Below, in pieces: positions 1 to 5,273 of a DNA stretch of 7,238 nt. The stretch spans positions 2,401 to 9,638 of the forward strand of contig JAEMRL010000065.1 in assembly GCA_016463385.1 (NCBI GenBank). Reading direction: 5' to 3'. The notes beneath the pieces are model-generated. The model worked only from the letters and a program-made list of their open reading frames with translations, made no database searches and was not told the origin of the DNA. Every line of letters starts with the position of its first letter. The stretch's first letter is position 1. This stretch comes from Thermoleophilia bacterium (GTDB taxonomy: Bacteria > Actinomycetota > Thermoleophilia > Miltoncostaeales > Miltoncostaeaceae). The translations under genes and the position numbers were made by a program.

Positions 1-284
1 CCCGTAGGAGGGGGGCGGGATGGGCACCCAGGGGGGTGCCAGCAGGCCGATCCGCAGTCGCGACGATGCGCGCCCGCGCCGGGGCGAGGTTTCGGTGATC
101 AATCAGGGCCTCCGCGTGCTTCCCGCCTGTCGGCGACCGAGAAGCGGAGGGGGCCCGGCTGGAGCGGTCCCCTCAGGCCCCGTGCGGGCCGCAGACGGCT
201 CGGAGGGGGACGAGCTCGAGCGTCACTGCGAGGAGGGTACTCCCCTGTCGCCCGATCCCCGCACCGTCTGCGCCCGGAAACGCG
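1..284. other. Non-coding region with strong hairpins; no supported gene
   Basis: I see no credible protein gene here. The plus frame opening at ATG 20 has a purine-rich stretch before it, but it runs into the terminator and the antisense of the tRNA, and its composition is not protein-like. The region is rich in inverted repeats. A perfect 7-bp stem lies at 23-29/34-40 with an AGGG loop. A second perfect 7-bp stem (110-116 with 144-150) encloses further helices. This suggests a structured leader or 3' region for a gene left of the window. One candidate identity is given separately. Confidence 0.5.
104..247 (-). promoter_or_regulatory. Tentative yybP-ykoY (manganese) riboswitch-like leader
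   Basis: Read on the minus strand, the segment opens with CAGG followed by GGAGTA (247 to 238). This resembles the conserved GGGGAGUA loop of the yybP-ykoY Mn2+ riboswitch. It closes with GAGGCC then CCTG (112 to 104), where the family has GAGACC followed by the closing P1 strand. CAGG and CCTG could pair as P1, and the 144-nt span is normal for the class. Against it: the second loop is GAGGCC rather than GAGACC, that segment also pairs locally (110-116 with 144-150), and the regulated gene would lie outside the window. Treat this as a weak motif match only. Confidence 0.27.
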
Positions 285-310
285 GAAAGCCCCGCCGGAG
301 CGGGGCTTTC
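285..310 (-). terminator. Intrinsic terminator downstream of tRNA-Lys
   Basis: A perfect 10-bp inverted repeat (285-294 with 301-310, arms GAAAGCCCCG/CGGGGCTTTC) has a 6-nt loop. It starts 6 bases past the 3' end of the minus-strand tRNA. On the minus strand the GC-rich stem ends in CTTTC, with a second short T-run a few bases on (GCGTTTCC). This is the usual form of tRNA terminators in high-GC bacteria. The symmetry means it may also stop plus-strand transcription. Confidence 0.75.
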
Positions 311-315
311 GCGAG

Positions 316-388
316 TGGGCCGTGAAGGATTCGAACCTTCGACCTTGGGATTAAGAGTCCCCTGCTCTACCAACTAAGCTAACGGCCC
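316..388 (-). tRNA. tRNA-Lys (anticodon CTT)
   Basis: A full cloverleaf folds on the minus strand. The 7-bp acceptor stem pairs GGGCCGT with ACGGCCC. The D arm is GCTT/GAGC with an AGTTGGTA loop. The anticodon loop is CTCTTAA, so the anticodon is CTT and it decodes AAG lysine codons. The T arm is GAAGG/CCTTC with a TTCGAAT loop. The discriminator base is A. The top pair of the anticodon stem (27-43) is a G-A mismatch; the rest pairs. CCA is not encoded: CTC follows the discriminator, so the tail must be added by CCA-adding enzyme. AAG is the dominant lysine codon in a high-GC genome. The gene lies 68 bp downstream of the TPR gene on the same strand. Confidence 0.97.
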
Positions 389-397
389 GCGGCGGCC

Positions 398-403
398 AGA
401 CTA
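398..403 (-). promoter_or_regulatory. Possible -10 box for tRNA-Lys
   Basis: On the minus strand TAGTCT (403 to 398) matches the actinobacterial TANNNT -10 pattern. It ends 9 bases before the first base of the mature tRNA, which suits a short 5' leader removed by RNase P. I see no convincing -35 element at the expected distance. The tRNA could also be co-transcribed from the operon upstream. Confidence 0.4.
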
Positions 404-456
404 GCAAAGGGTGGCCGAGCGGCGATGAGGGCGGGGCCCGCAGGCGGCCCGGCGAC

Positions 457-987
457 TCAGAGGTCGTCGAGCCTCTGCTGGATCAGATCGGCGTTCGGAT
501 CATCGGGCTCGAGGCGCAGGAAGGCCTGGTACGAGAGCCGCGCAAGGGGCGTGCGCCCGGCCTCCTCGGCCAGCTGGCCGAGCTGGAGGAAGGCCTCGCC
601 GTTGCGCGGGTTGCGCGTGGTGTACTCCTGGAGCACGGTGATCGCGCCCGCCGTGTCGTTCTGGCGCACCTGCAGCGAGACGAGCGTCTGGAGGCGGCGG
701 AAGTTGTTCGGCTCCAGCTCCACCGACCGCTGCGCGGCCTCGATCGCCTGGTCGAACTCCTCGGTGCCCGCGTAGGCCGATGCCAGCTGCTCCCATGCGT
801 CCGCGCTGCGGGGCTCGGCCTCCACGCGCGACTTGGCCTCGTCGAGGAGGATGTCCGCCTGGGTCTGCCCGCCGCCGCCGAAGAAGATGAGGCCCATCAC
901 GACGAGGATCACCCCCCCGAACGCGATGGAGGTGAGTACCGCGACGATCTGCACCATCCGGCGGGTGCGCTTCTGGTCGAGGAGCAC
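457..987 (-). CDS. Membrane-anchored tetratricopeptide repeat protein
   Basis: This is a 176-residue protein. It has a short basic N-terminus (KRTRR, residues 6-10) and one hydrophobic segment at about 13-35. The rest is helical TPR-type repeat, with three recognisable units near 61-94, 95-128 and 129-162; hallmarks include AWEQLASAYAG and AIEAAQRSVELEPN. TPRs are protein-interaction scaffolds. The basic stretch before the helix predicts an inside N-terminus and an outside TPR domain, so it may assemble partners at the outer face of the membrane. The start is GTG at 987, 12 bp after the amidohydrolase stop, so it is the last gene of that operon. An alternative ATG at 957 would lose the basic stretch, and neither has a clear ribosome site. 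The partner is unknown. The upstream tatA hints at an envelope role, but that is inference. Confidence 0.85.
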   Translation of the reverse strand: MLLDQKRTRRMVQIVAVLTSIAFGGVILVVMGLIFFGGGGQTQADILLDEAKSRVEAEPRSADAWEQLASAYAGTEEFDQAIEAAQRSVELEPNNFRRLQTLVSLQVRQNDTAGAITVLQEYTTRNPRNGEAFLQLGQLAEEAGRTPLARLSYQAFLRLEPDDPNADLIQQRLDDL

Positions 988-999
988 TGCGGCGGGACG

Positions 1000-2343
1000 C
1001 TAGCAGAGGCGCCCGCGCGCCTCTGCGGCACGGGCACGTATGTCGGCCGCGTCGACGCGGGTGGGCGCGCCGTCCCGCAGCAGCACCTCCCCGTCGACCA
1101 CCACGGTCCTCACCGTGGTCGCGGCGTCGAGCACGGCCGCCCGCGGGTCGGTCACCCGCCCCGCGGGGAGCAGCGCCGTGAGGTCGGCGCGCGCGCCGGT
1201 GGTGAGGTGACCGACCTCGCCGTGGAGGCCGAGCACCCGGGCGGCGTCGATGGTGATCAGGCGCAGCAGCGCGTCGTCGTCGAGGGTCAGCCGCCCGGCG
1301 TGGGCGTCGCGGCAGGCCCGCGCCTCGGCGCGCAGGTCGTAGTCGCCCCCGCTCGCCGGGCTGTCGGTGCCGAGCCCCACCGCGACGCCCGCCGCGCGCA
1401 GCGCCTCGAGGGGCGCCCGCCCGCAGCGCAGATGGTCGTTGGAGCGCGGGCAGTGCGCGACGCCGATGCCCGCGCGGGCGAGAGTGGCGGGATCGTCGTC
1501 GCCGAGGCGGACGCAGTGCGCGGCGACCAGTCCCGCCGCGGTGACCCCCGCCGCGGTGACGCGCGCCACGGGCCCGGCGCCCGCCGGGCCGTCCCAGCGT
1601 CCGGGCGTCAGGCCGGCGCCCGCGAAGAGGGCGCCGAGCGGCCCGTCCCCGTCGGCGATGACGCTCTCCTCGTCGGCCGATTCGGCCAGATGCGTCGCCC
1701 AGGGCCGCCCGGAGAGCCCGGGGTGGGCGCGGAGGGCGGCCCAGAGATCCGGGCCGACGGTGTAGGGCGCGTGCGGCGACACCCCGGCCCGTCCGCGCGG
1801 CCCGACGGCGGCGTCGAGCGCGGCGACGCCCTCCGCCGTCCGCGCGGCGGCCGCCACCGCCTGCGCGCCGGTCTCGCGTCCGAACGCCTCGAGGTGGATC
1901 AGCCCCCGCAGGCCCGACTCGGCGAGGGCCGCCGCCCCGGCGCCGGTCGGCCCCGAGTCGGCCAGGGTGGTGGTGCCGGCCTCCAGCGCCCTCAGGGCGC
2001 CGAGGCGCGCGGCCGTCGCGTAGTCGCCGGAGAGCATCCGCATGCGCAGCGGCAGCAGCGCCCCCAGCCACTCGGCGAAGCCGGCGGGGGGCAGCAGGCC
2101 GTCCAGCAGGCTCCATTCGAGGTGGCAGTGGGCGTCCACGAAGCCGGGCGCGATGATCTCGTCGCCGCGGTCCTCGACCGGCACGCCGGGATTGTCGCGG
2201 AGCACCGCCGCGGCCGGGCCGACCTGCGCCACGCGGCCGTCGCGCACGACGAGCGCCCCGTCACGGAGCGGCTCGCCGGCGACCGTCAGGATCCAGGCGG
2301 AGCGCCAGACGCGCTCCCGCCCCGGATCAACCGACCTTCTCAT
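1000..2343 (-). CDS. Metal-dependent amidohydrolase (ATZ/TRZ deaminase type)
   Basis: This 447-residue protein of the amidohydrolase superfamily has a TIM-barrel core flanked by a small beta domain. The family signature is complete. The metal-binding HxH is H72/H74 (AHCHLEWS). H191 sits in SPHAPYT. H218 and E221 sit in THLAESADEE. H276 is in AAHCVRL, then AHCPRSN (296-302), and the catalytic metal-ligand aspartate D327 is in GLGTDSPASGGDYDLR. This layout is that of COG0402 enzymes, which deaminate or dechlorinate heterocycles (guanine, S-adenosylhomocysteine/methylthioadenosine, aminodeoxyfutalosine, triazines). HLEWS followed by a GFAEWL segment recalls the aminodeoxyfutalosine deaminase (MqnX) branch, but substrate cannot be assigned from sequence alone. 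The ATG at 2343 lies inside the end of tatA (17-bp overlap), indicating translational coupling. No other in-frame start fits. Confidence 0.88.
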   Translation of the reverse strand: MRRSVDPGRERVWRSAWILTVAGEPLRDGALVVRDGRVAQVGPAAAVLRDNPGVPVEDRGDEIIAPGFVDAHCHLEWSLLDGLLPPAGFAEWLGALLPLRMRMLSGDYATAARLGALRALEAGTTTLADSGPTGAGAAALAESGLRGLIHLEAFGRETGAQAVAAAARTAEGVAALDAAVGPRGRAGVSPHAPYTVGPDLWAALRAHPGLSGRPWATHLAESADEESVIADGDGPLGALFAGAGLTPGRWDGPAGAGPVARVTAAGVTAAGLVAAHCVRLGDDDPATLARAGIGVAHCPRSNDHLRCGRAPLEALRAAGVAVGLGTDSPASGGDYDLRAEARACRDAHAGRLTLDDDALLRLITIDAARVLGLHGEVGHLTTGARADLTALLPAGRVTDPRAAVLDAATTVRTVVVDGEVLLRDGAPTRVDAADIRARAAEARGRLC

Positions 2344-2530
2344 CCTCCCGCTTGGCGGGACCGCTGATCGCCTCGCCGTCGGCGTCGTCGTCGCTCTGGC
2401 CGGTGATGCCGTCCTTGAACTCGCGGGCGCCGGCTCCGAGGTTGCGTCCCAGCTCGGGGAGGCGCTTGGCTCCGAAGACGACCAGGATGATCACGAGGAC
2501 GATGATCAGCTGGATGGGCGAGAAGTCCAC
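2327..2530 (-). CDS. tatA: Sec-independent protein translocase subunit TatA
   Basis: This 67-residue protein has the classic TatA/TatE plan. A short N-terminus (MDFSPIQ) is followed by a transmembrane helix at about 5-20. A hinge FGAKRLPELGRNLG (19-32) leads into an amphipathic helix to about residue 42. The tail is short, acidic and disordered. TatA oligomerises at the TatBC receptor to pass folded twin-arginine substrates across the cytoplasmic membrane. FGAKRLPELGR is the diagnostic motif. I chose GTG at 2530 because it puts DFSPIQ directly before the helix, as in relatives; a longer frame begins upstream but adds non-homologous sequence. It is the first gene of the minus-strand operon. 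tatC and tatB are not in the window, as is common for scattered actinobacterial tat genes. Confidence 0.95.
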   Translation of the reverse strand: MDFSPIQLIIVLVIILVVFGAKRLPELGRNLGAGAREFKDGITGQSDDDADGEAISGPAKREDEKVG

Positions 2531-2575
2531 GTCGCCTGCCTTCTGGGTCGGGGCGGAGGGTGCCGTACCGGTCCG

Positions 2576-2581
2576 AGGGTA
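2576..2581 (-). promoter_or_regulatory. Candidate -10 box for the tatA operon
   Basis: On the minus strand TACCCT (2581 to 2576) fits TANNNT. It would start transcription near 2569, giving a leader of roughly 38 nt before tatA. It shares two bases with the plus-strand -10 box TAGCAT, so the two divergent promoters are back to back. No good -35 element is visible. Confidence 0.35.
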
Positions 2582-2585
2582 GCAT
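2580..2585 (+). promoter_or_regulatory. Candidate -10 box for a leaderless transcript
   Basis: TAGCAT fits the actinobacterial TANNNT -10 box. Exactly six bases separate it from the ATG at 2592, so the A of ATG is the expected transcription start. There is no Shine-Dalgarno sequence, which agrees with a leaderless mRNA. The -35 region has no TTGACA-like hexamer. Confidence 0.5.
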
Positions 2586-2591
2586 GGCCCG

Positions 2592-3005
2592 ATGGCGGCT
2601 CTCCTCTCGCGCCGGGCAGGCGTCACCGACCGGCTCGACCTGATCGCCGTCGTGTGGGGAGGCCTCGCGGCCTCGATCGGCCTGATGGCCGGGGCGGGCC
2701 GGGAGTGGCCCGCGCGCCTCGGCATCGCCGCCGTCTCGTTCGCCGTGGGCGGGTTCCTGGCGGGCGTCCGCGCCGCCGGCCGCCGGATCGCGCACGCGAT
2801 CGGCGCCTGGGTGGCCGCCTATGCGATCCACGCCTGCTTCGTCGCCCTGGCGCGGGTCATCGACGCGTTCGGCGGCCCCGACGCGCCGCCGCTGGTGGCC
2901 GGGTCCGGGGAGCAGTGGCTCTACGCCCTCGCCTGGGCCTTCCTGATGGCGCTGGCGGGAGGCCTGGTCGCCAACTCCTGGCTGAGGCCGGCCGGCCGGC
3001 GCTGA
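2592..3005 (+). CDS. Four-helix integral membrane protein, function unknown
   Basis: This 137-residue protein is mostly hydrophobic, with four predicted membrane helices near 15-35, 43-62, 67-90 and 108-128. Short basic ends (RR near residues 7-8, RR at the C-terminus) suggest both termini face the cytoplasm. I see no catalytic or binding motif and do not recognise the family. The start at ATG 2592 is supported by the -10 box six bases upstream, giving a leaderless message. The gene stands alone: it is divergent from tatA and convergent with dcd, with only 7 bp between the two stop codons. Codon use matches its neighbours, with G or C at nearly all third positions, which supports it being a real gene. 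Confidence 0.75.
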   Translation: MAALLSRRAGVTDRLDLIAVVWGGLAASIGLMAGAGREWPARLGIAAVSFAVGGFLAGVRAAGRRIAHAIGAWVAAYAIHACFVALARVIDAFGGPDAPPLVAGSGEQWLYALAWAFLMALAGGLVANSWLRPAGRR

Positions 3006-3012
3006 CCCCGGT

Positions 3013-3573
3013 TCAGTCGGGGCCGCGCTCGAACTCGCGGTGGAAGGCGCTCGCGGTCGGGCCGCTCTGCCCCTGGTACTTGCCCCGGTAGGGGTTGTCG
3101 ACCGGGGTGGACATCTGGAGGAACGAGATCTGGCCGATCGCCATGCCCGGGTAGATCGAGATCGGCAGGCGCGCCACGTTGGAGAGCTCGAGCGTGATCG
3201 TGCCGTCGAAGCCCGGGTCGATGTAGCCGGCCGTCGAGTGGATCAGGAGCCCGAGCCGGCCGAGGCTCGACTTGCCCTCCAGGCGCGCCACCAGGTCGTC
3301 CGGCAGCGCCACGCGCTCGGCCGTCGATCCGAGCACGAACTCGCCGGGGTGGAGGATGAAGGCCTCGCCCTCGGGGATCGACACGACCTCGGTGAGATCG
3401 TCGTTGGCCTCCCGCACGTCGATGTAGGCGCGGCGGTTGTTGTGGAACACGCGGAAGTCGCCGTCGACGCGCAGGTCCACCGACGAGGGCTGCAGCAGCG
3501 ACTCGTCGAACGGATCGATGACGAGGCGCCCGGAGGCGAGCTCCTCGCGGATGGTGCGATCGGAGAGGACCAT
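3013..3573 (-). CDS. dcd: dCTP deaminase, probably bifunctional (dUMP-forming)
   Basis: This 186-residue member of the dUTPase-like trimeric family supplies dUMP for thymidylate synthesis. Conserved blocks are [17 protein letters not shown] (19-35), [10 protein letters not shown] (75-84), [12 protein letters not shown] (99-110), [10 protein letters not shown] (113-122) and TLELSN (127-132), with E129 the expected general acid/base. The C-terminus is [10 protein letters not shown] (164-173). The KSSLGRLGL and TAGYIDPG versions match the DCD-DUT subgroup (Mycobacterium, Methanocaldococcus), which turns dCTP straight into dUMP plus pyrophosphate. E. coli-type monofunctional enzymes have RSSLARLG and TAHRIDPG. 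The bifunctional activity is inferred from these motifs. ATG 3573 gives the normal family N-terminus. The gene is divergent from lipA across a 37-bp gap. Confidence 0.96.
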   Translation of the reverse strand: MVLSDRTIREELASGRLVIDPFDESLLQPSSVDLRVDGDFRVFHNNRRAYIDVREANDDLTEVVSIPEGEAFILHPGEFVLGSTAERVALPDDLVARLEGKSSLGRLGLLIHSTAGYIDPGFDGTITLELSNVARLPISIYPGMAIGQISFLQMSTPVDNPYRGKYQGQSGPTASAFHREFERGPD

Positions 3574-3583
3574 TCGGTCGGAG

Positions 3584-3589
3584 AGCGTA
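3584..3589 (-). promoter_or_regulatory. Candidate -10 box for dcd
   Basis: On the minus strand TACGCT (3589 to 3584) fits TANNNT and lies 10 bases before the ATG of dcd, implying a leader of only a few bases. It sits inside the 37-bp dcd/lipA gap, which must hold both promoters' core elements. Confidence 0.35.
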
Positions 3590-3598
3590 CCGGTCCGC

Positions 3599-3604
3599 TA
3601 CCGT
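3599..3604 (+). promoter_or_regulatory. Candidate -10 box for leaderless lipA
   Basis: TACCGT fits TANNNT and is followed by exactly six bases before the ATG at 3611. This is the same spacing as for the membrane-protein gene at 2592. No Shine-Dalgarno sequence precedes the ATG, so a leaderless transcript is likely. It also supports this ATG, and therefore the extended LipA N-terminus. Confidence 0.5.
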
Positions 3605-3610
3605 GACGGC

Positions 3611-4660
3611 ATGATCGGAGAGCGCGGATTCCGGGTGGACGAGATCCCCGGTGGCCCGACCCGCGCCGAGGTCGCCGCGGCGCACGCCGAGGGCTGGATC
3701 CCCGACGTGCTCCTCGGCGACGAACTGGTGGGCCACGGCCCGGTGGAGGGGCTCGACCTGGTCGATGTCGCCCCCGCCGAGCTGGGCCAGCTCTGCGACC
3801 GGCGCCGGCTGCCGCGCTGGGTGATCGCGAAGAACCCCCTCTCGGGCGGGTTCGTCAGCACCAAGGCGCTGATGCGCACCTCCGAGCTCGTGACCGTCTG
3901 CGAGGAGGCCGCCTGCCCGAACATCGGCCAGTGCTGGTCGCGCGGGACGGCCACCTTCATGATCGCCGGCGACACCTGCACCCGCGGCTGCCGCTTCTGC
4001 AACGTCGCCACGGGCCGGCCCGGGCGCCCGCCCGACCCCCAGGAGCCGATGCGCATCGCCGAGGCGGCCGCCGCGATGGGCCTGCGCTTCGTCGTCGTCA
4101 CCGCGGTCGCGCGCGACGACCTCCCCGACGGCGGCGCCGCCCACTTCGCCGCGTGCATCGCCGCGCTCCGCGAGCGCCTTCCCGAGTGCCGCGTCGAGGT
4201 GCTCATCCCGGATCTGCGTGGCAGCTGGGAGGCCCTCGAGGCGATCATCGAGGCCGCGCCCGACGTGCTGAACCACAACACCGAGACGGTGCCGCGCCTC
4301 TACTCGCGCGTCCGCCCGGGGGCGCGCTACGAGCGCACCCTGGAGCTGCTGTCGCGGAGCGCCGCCGCCGGACTGACCACCAAGAGCGGCATCATGGTCG
4401 GCCTCGGCGAGTCGCTCGGCGAGGTCGCGGGCGTGCTCTCCGATCTCGCCTCGGTCGGCTGCGGGCCGGTCACCGTGGGTCAGTACCTGCGCCCCTCGCC
4501 GGACCATCTGCCCGTGGAGCGCTTCTACGCCCCGGCCGAGTACCCGGCCGTCGCGGCCATGGGGCGCGACCTCGGTCTCGCGCACGTGGAATCGGGTCCC
4601 CTGGTGCGGTCCTCGTTCGAGGCCGACCGGGTCGCGGAGGCCGCTCTCACCCACGCCTGA
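3611..4660 (+). CDS. lipA: Lipoyl synthase with extended N-terminus
   Basis: This 349-residue radical-SAM enzyme inserts two sulfurs into octanoyl groups on the lipoyl domains of 2-oxoacid dehydrogenases and the glycine-cleavage H protein. The auxiliary [4Fe-4S] cluster cysteines are C97, C102 and C108 (CEEAACPNIGQC). The radical-SAM CX3CX2C is C123, C127 and C130 (CTRGCRFC). Other hallmarks are GTATFMI, ARDDLPDGGA, NHNTETVPRLY, KSGIMVGLGE, GQYLRPS and the C-terminal RSSF (333-336), whose serine binds the auxiliary cluster. Homology to typical LipA begins near residue 65. The first 60 or so residues (including EGWIPDVLLGDELVGHGP) are extra compared with the usual protein of about 290-330 residues, and I do not recognise them. 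ATG 3611 is supported by the -10 box six bases upstream. lipB is not present nearby. Confidence 0.96.
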   Translation: MIGERGFRVDEIPGGPTRAEVAAAHAEGWIPDVLLGDELVGHGPVEGLDLVDVAPAELGQLCDRRRLPRWVIAKNPLSGGFVSTKALMRTSELVTVCEEAACPNIGQCWSRGTATFMIAGDTCTRGCRFCNVATGRPGRPPDPQEPMRIAEAAAAMGLRFVVVTAVARDDLPDGGAAHFAACIAALRERLPECRVEVLIPDLRGSWEALEAIIEAAPDVLNHNTETVPRLYSRVRPGARYERTLELLSRSAAAGLTTKSGIMVGLGESLGEVAGVLSDLASVGCGPVTVGQYLRPSPDHLPVERFYAPAEYPAVAAMGRDLGLAHVESGPLVRSSFEADRVAEAALTHA

Positions 4661-4689
4661 CGCAGTGTCGGCGCAGACCCTGCGGGCGT

Positions 4690-4717
4690 CTCAAGTTCAC
4701 CTACCGGGGGTCGATAC
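4690..4717 (+). promoter_or_regulatory. Sigma-28 (FliA/SigD)-type promoter
   Basis: CTCA (4690-4693), 16 bases, then GTCGATAC (4710-4717). The FliA promoter consensus reported for the motile actinomycete Actinoplanes is CTCA-N15-17-GCCGAA, and the enterobacterial form is TAAAGTTT-N11-GCCGATAA. Against the latter, TCAAGTTC-N11-GTCGATAC matches 6 of 8 bases in each half at the exact spacing. Transcription would start near 4724, leaving a leader of about 66 nt before the zinc-ribbon gene. Assignment rests on motif match alone; no flagellar gene is in the window. Confidence 0.55.
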
Positions 4718-4738
4718 CAGGGCCATCTGGTAAACCAG
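4715..4738 (+). repeat. Overlapping inverted repeats at the transcription start region
   Basis: TACCAG (4715-4720) and CTGGTA (4727-4732) form a perfect 6-bp inverted repeat with a 6-bp spacer. CTGGT (4727-4731) also pairs with ACCAG (4734-4738) around AA. The three CCAG/CTGG half-sites begin within the -10 element and cover the expected start site. They could be an operator or two alternative leader hairpins. No known regulator's site is recognised. Confidence 0.4.
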
Positions 4739-4790
4739 CGACGACGGCCAAGGACGGCGGTCGATTGCGCCGCGAGAGACGGACACAGCC

Positions 4791-5243
4791 ATGAAGGGCT
4801 ACCGAACCAAGAAGATCGCCCTCCCCGGGGGGAAGGTCATCGAGATCGTCTACTTCTCCGAGCCGGGCGACGAGGGTGTCGCCGCCGGTGCGGAGGTCGA
4901 GATCGAGGAGACCGACTCCGACCCTCACGGGTTCTCTCCCGAGGGCGACACGCTCGATCTGCACATCTGCCCCTCCTGCGAGAGCGATCTCGTGTACCCG
5001 GTCAGCTGGGAGGAGCGCGCGGGCGACTCGTGGCGCATCGAGCGCCGTTGCCCGAACTGCGAGTGGCGGCACGCCGGCGAGTTCACCCAGGACGAGGTCG
5101 AGATCTTCGACGACGCCCTGAACGACGGCACCGAGGACCTCCTGGTGAACCTGCGCAACTTCGCGCGGGCCAACATGGAGTCGGACGTGGAGCGGCTGAT
5201 CGACTTGATCCACCTCGGCCGAATCGAGCCGATGGACTTCTAG
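4791..5243 (+). CDS. Zinc-ribbon protein of unknown function
   Basis: This is a 150-residue acidic soluble protein. The N-terminus (MKGYRTKKIALPGGKVIEIVYF) has the look of a short beta hairpin. A low-complexity acidic linker follows at about 25-55. A zinc ribbon is made by C60/C63 (CPSC) and C87/C90 (CPNC), with aromatic and charged residues between. A helical tail has NLRNFARANMESDVERLIDL (120-139). Two CPxC knuckles 24 residues apart are the expected four-cysteine zinc site, suggesting nucleic-acid or protein binding. I do not recognise a named family. It is the first gene after the sigma-28-like promoter and ends 30 bp before the ATG of the diguanylate cyclase gene, so the two are probably co-transcribed. 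No strong ribosome site precedes ATG 4791. Confidence 0.85.
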   Translation: MKGYRTKKIALPGGKVIEIVYFSEPGDEGVAAGAEVEIEETDSDPHGFSPEGDTLDLHICPSCESDLVYPVSWEERAGDSWRIERRCPNCEWRHAGEFTQDEVEIFDDALNDGTEDLLVNLRNFARANMESDVERLIDLIHLGRIEPMDF

Positions 5244-5248
5244 GACGT

Positions 5249-5268
5249 GCGGCGGAACCCTCCGCCGC
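5249..5268 (+). repeat. Stem-loop between the zinc-ribbon and GGDEF genes
   Basis: A perfect 8-bp GC-rich inverted repeat (5249-5256 with 5261-5268, loop ACCC) lies between the stop of the zinc-ribbon gene and the ATG at 5274. No T-run follows, so it is not a standard terminator. Located 5 bases before the ATG, it could block ribosome entry and make translation of the cyclase depend on other signals, or it could trim expression of the second gene. Confidence 0.45.
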
Positions 5269-5273
5269 CGGCC

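Noticed and set aside
20..325. Small plus-strand open frame with an AGGAGG-like stretch upstream
   Set aside because: It reads through the rho-independent terminator into the antisense of tRNA-Lys, and the product is not protein-like.
173..373. Minus-strand open frame starting in the tRNA
   Set aside because: Its first 20 or so residues are a translation of tRNA-Lys, a common artefact.
500..2116. Long open frame on the minus strand overlapping the TPR and amidohydrolase genes
   Set aside because: It is an arginine/alanine/glycine-rich out-of-frame shadow of two genes with clear family motifs. GC-rich DNA leaves such frames open.
1207..2367. Long plus-strand open frame opposite the amidohydrolase
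   Set aside because: It is the antisense of a well-supported gene, with low-complexity composition and no recognisable motif.
2921..4654. Very long minus-strand open frame through dcd and opposite lipA
   Set aside because: It crosses two confirmed genes in other frames. Its composition is that of a GC-rich antisense frame.
4672..4684. Small CGCAG/CTGCG hairpin after lipA as a terminator
   Set aside because: It has only a 5-bp stem with a 3-nt loop and no T-run, so it is too weak to call.
4721..4790. Possible c-di-GMP (GEMM-I) riboswitch in the leader of the zinc-ribbon/GGDEF unit
   Set aside because: GGTAAACC and GCGACG recall pieces of the motif, but the helix with its GAAA tetraloop, the ACGCAAAGCC segment and the second stem are missing.
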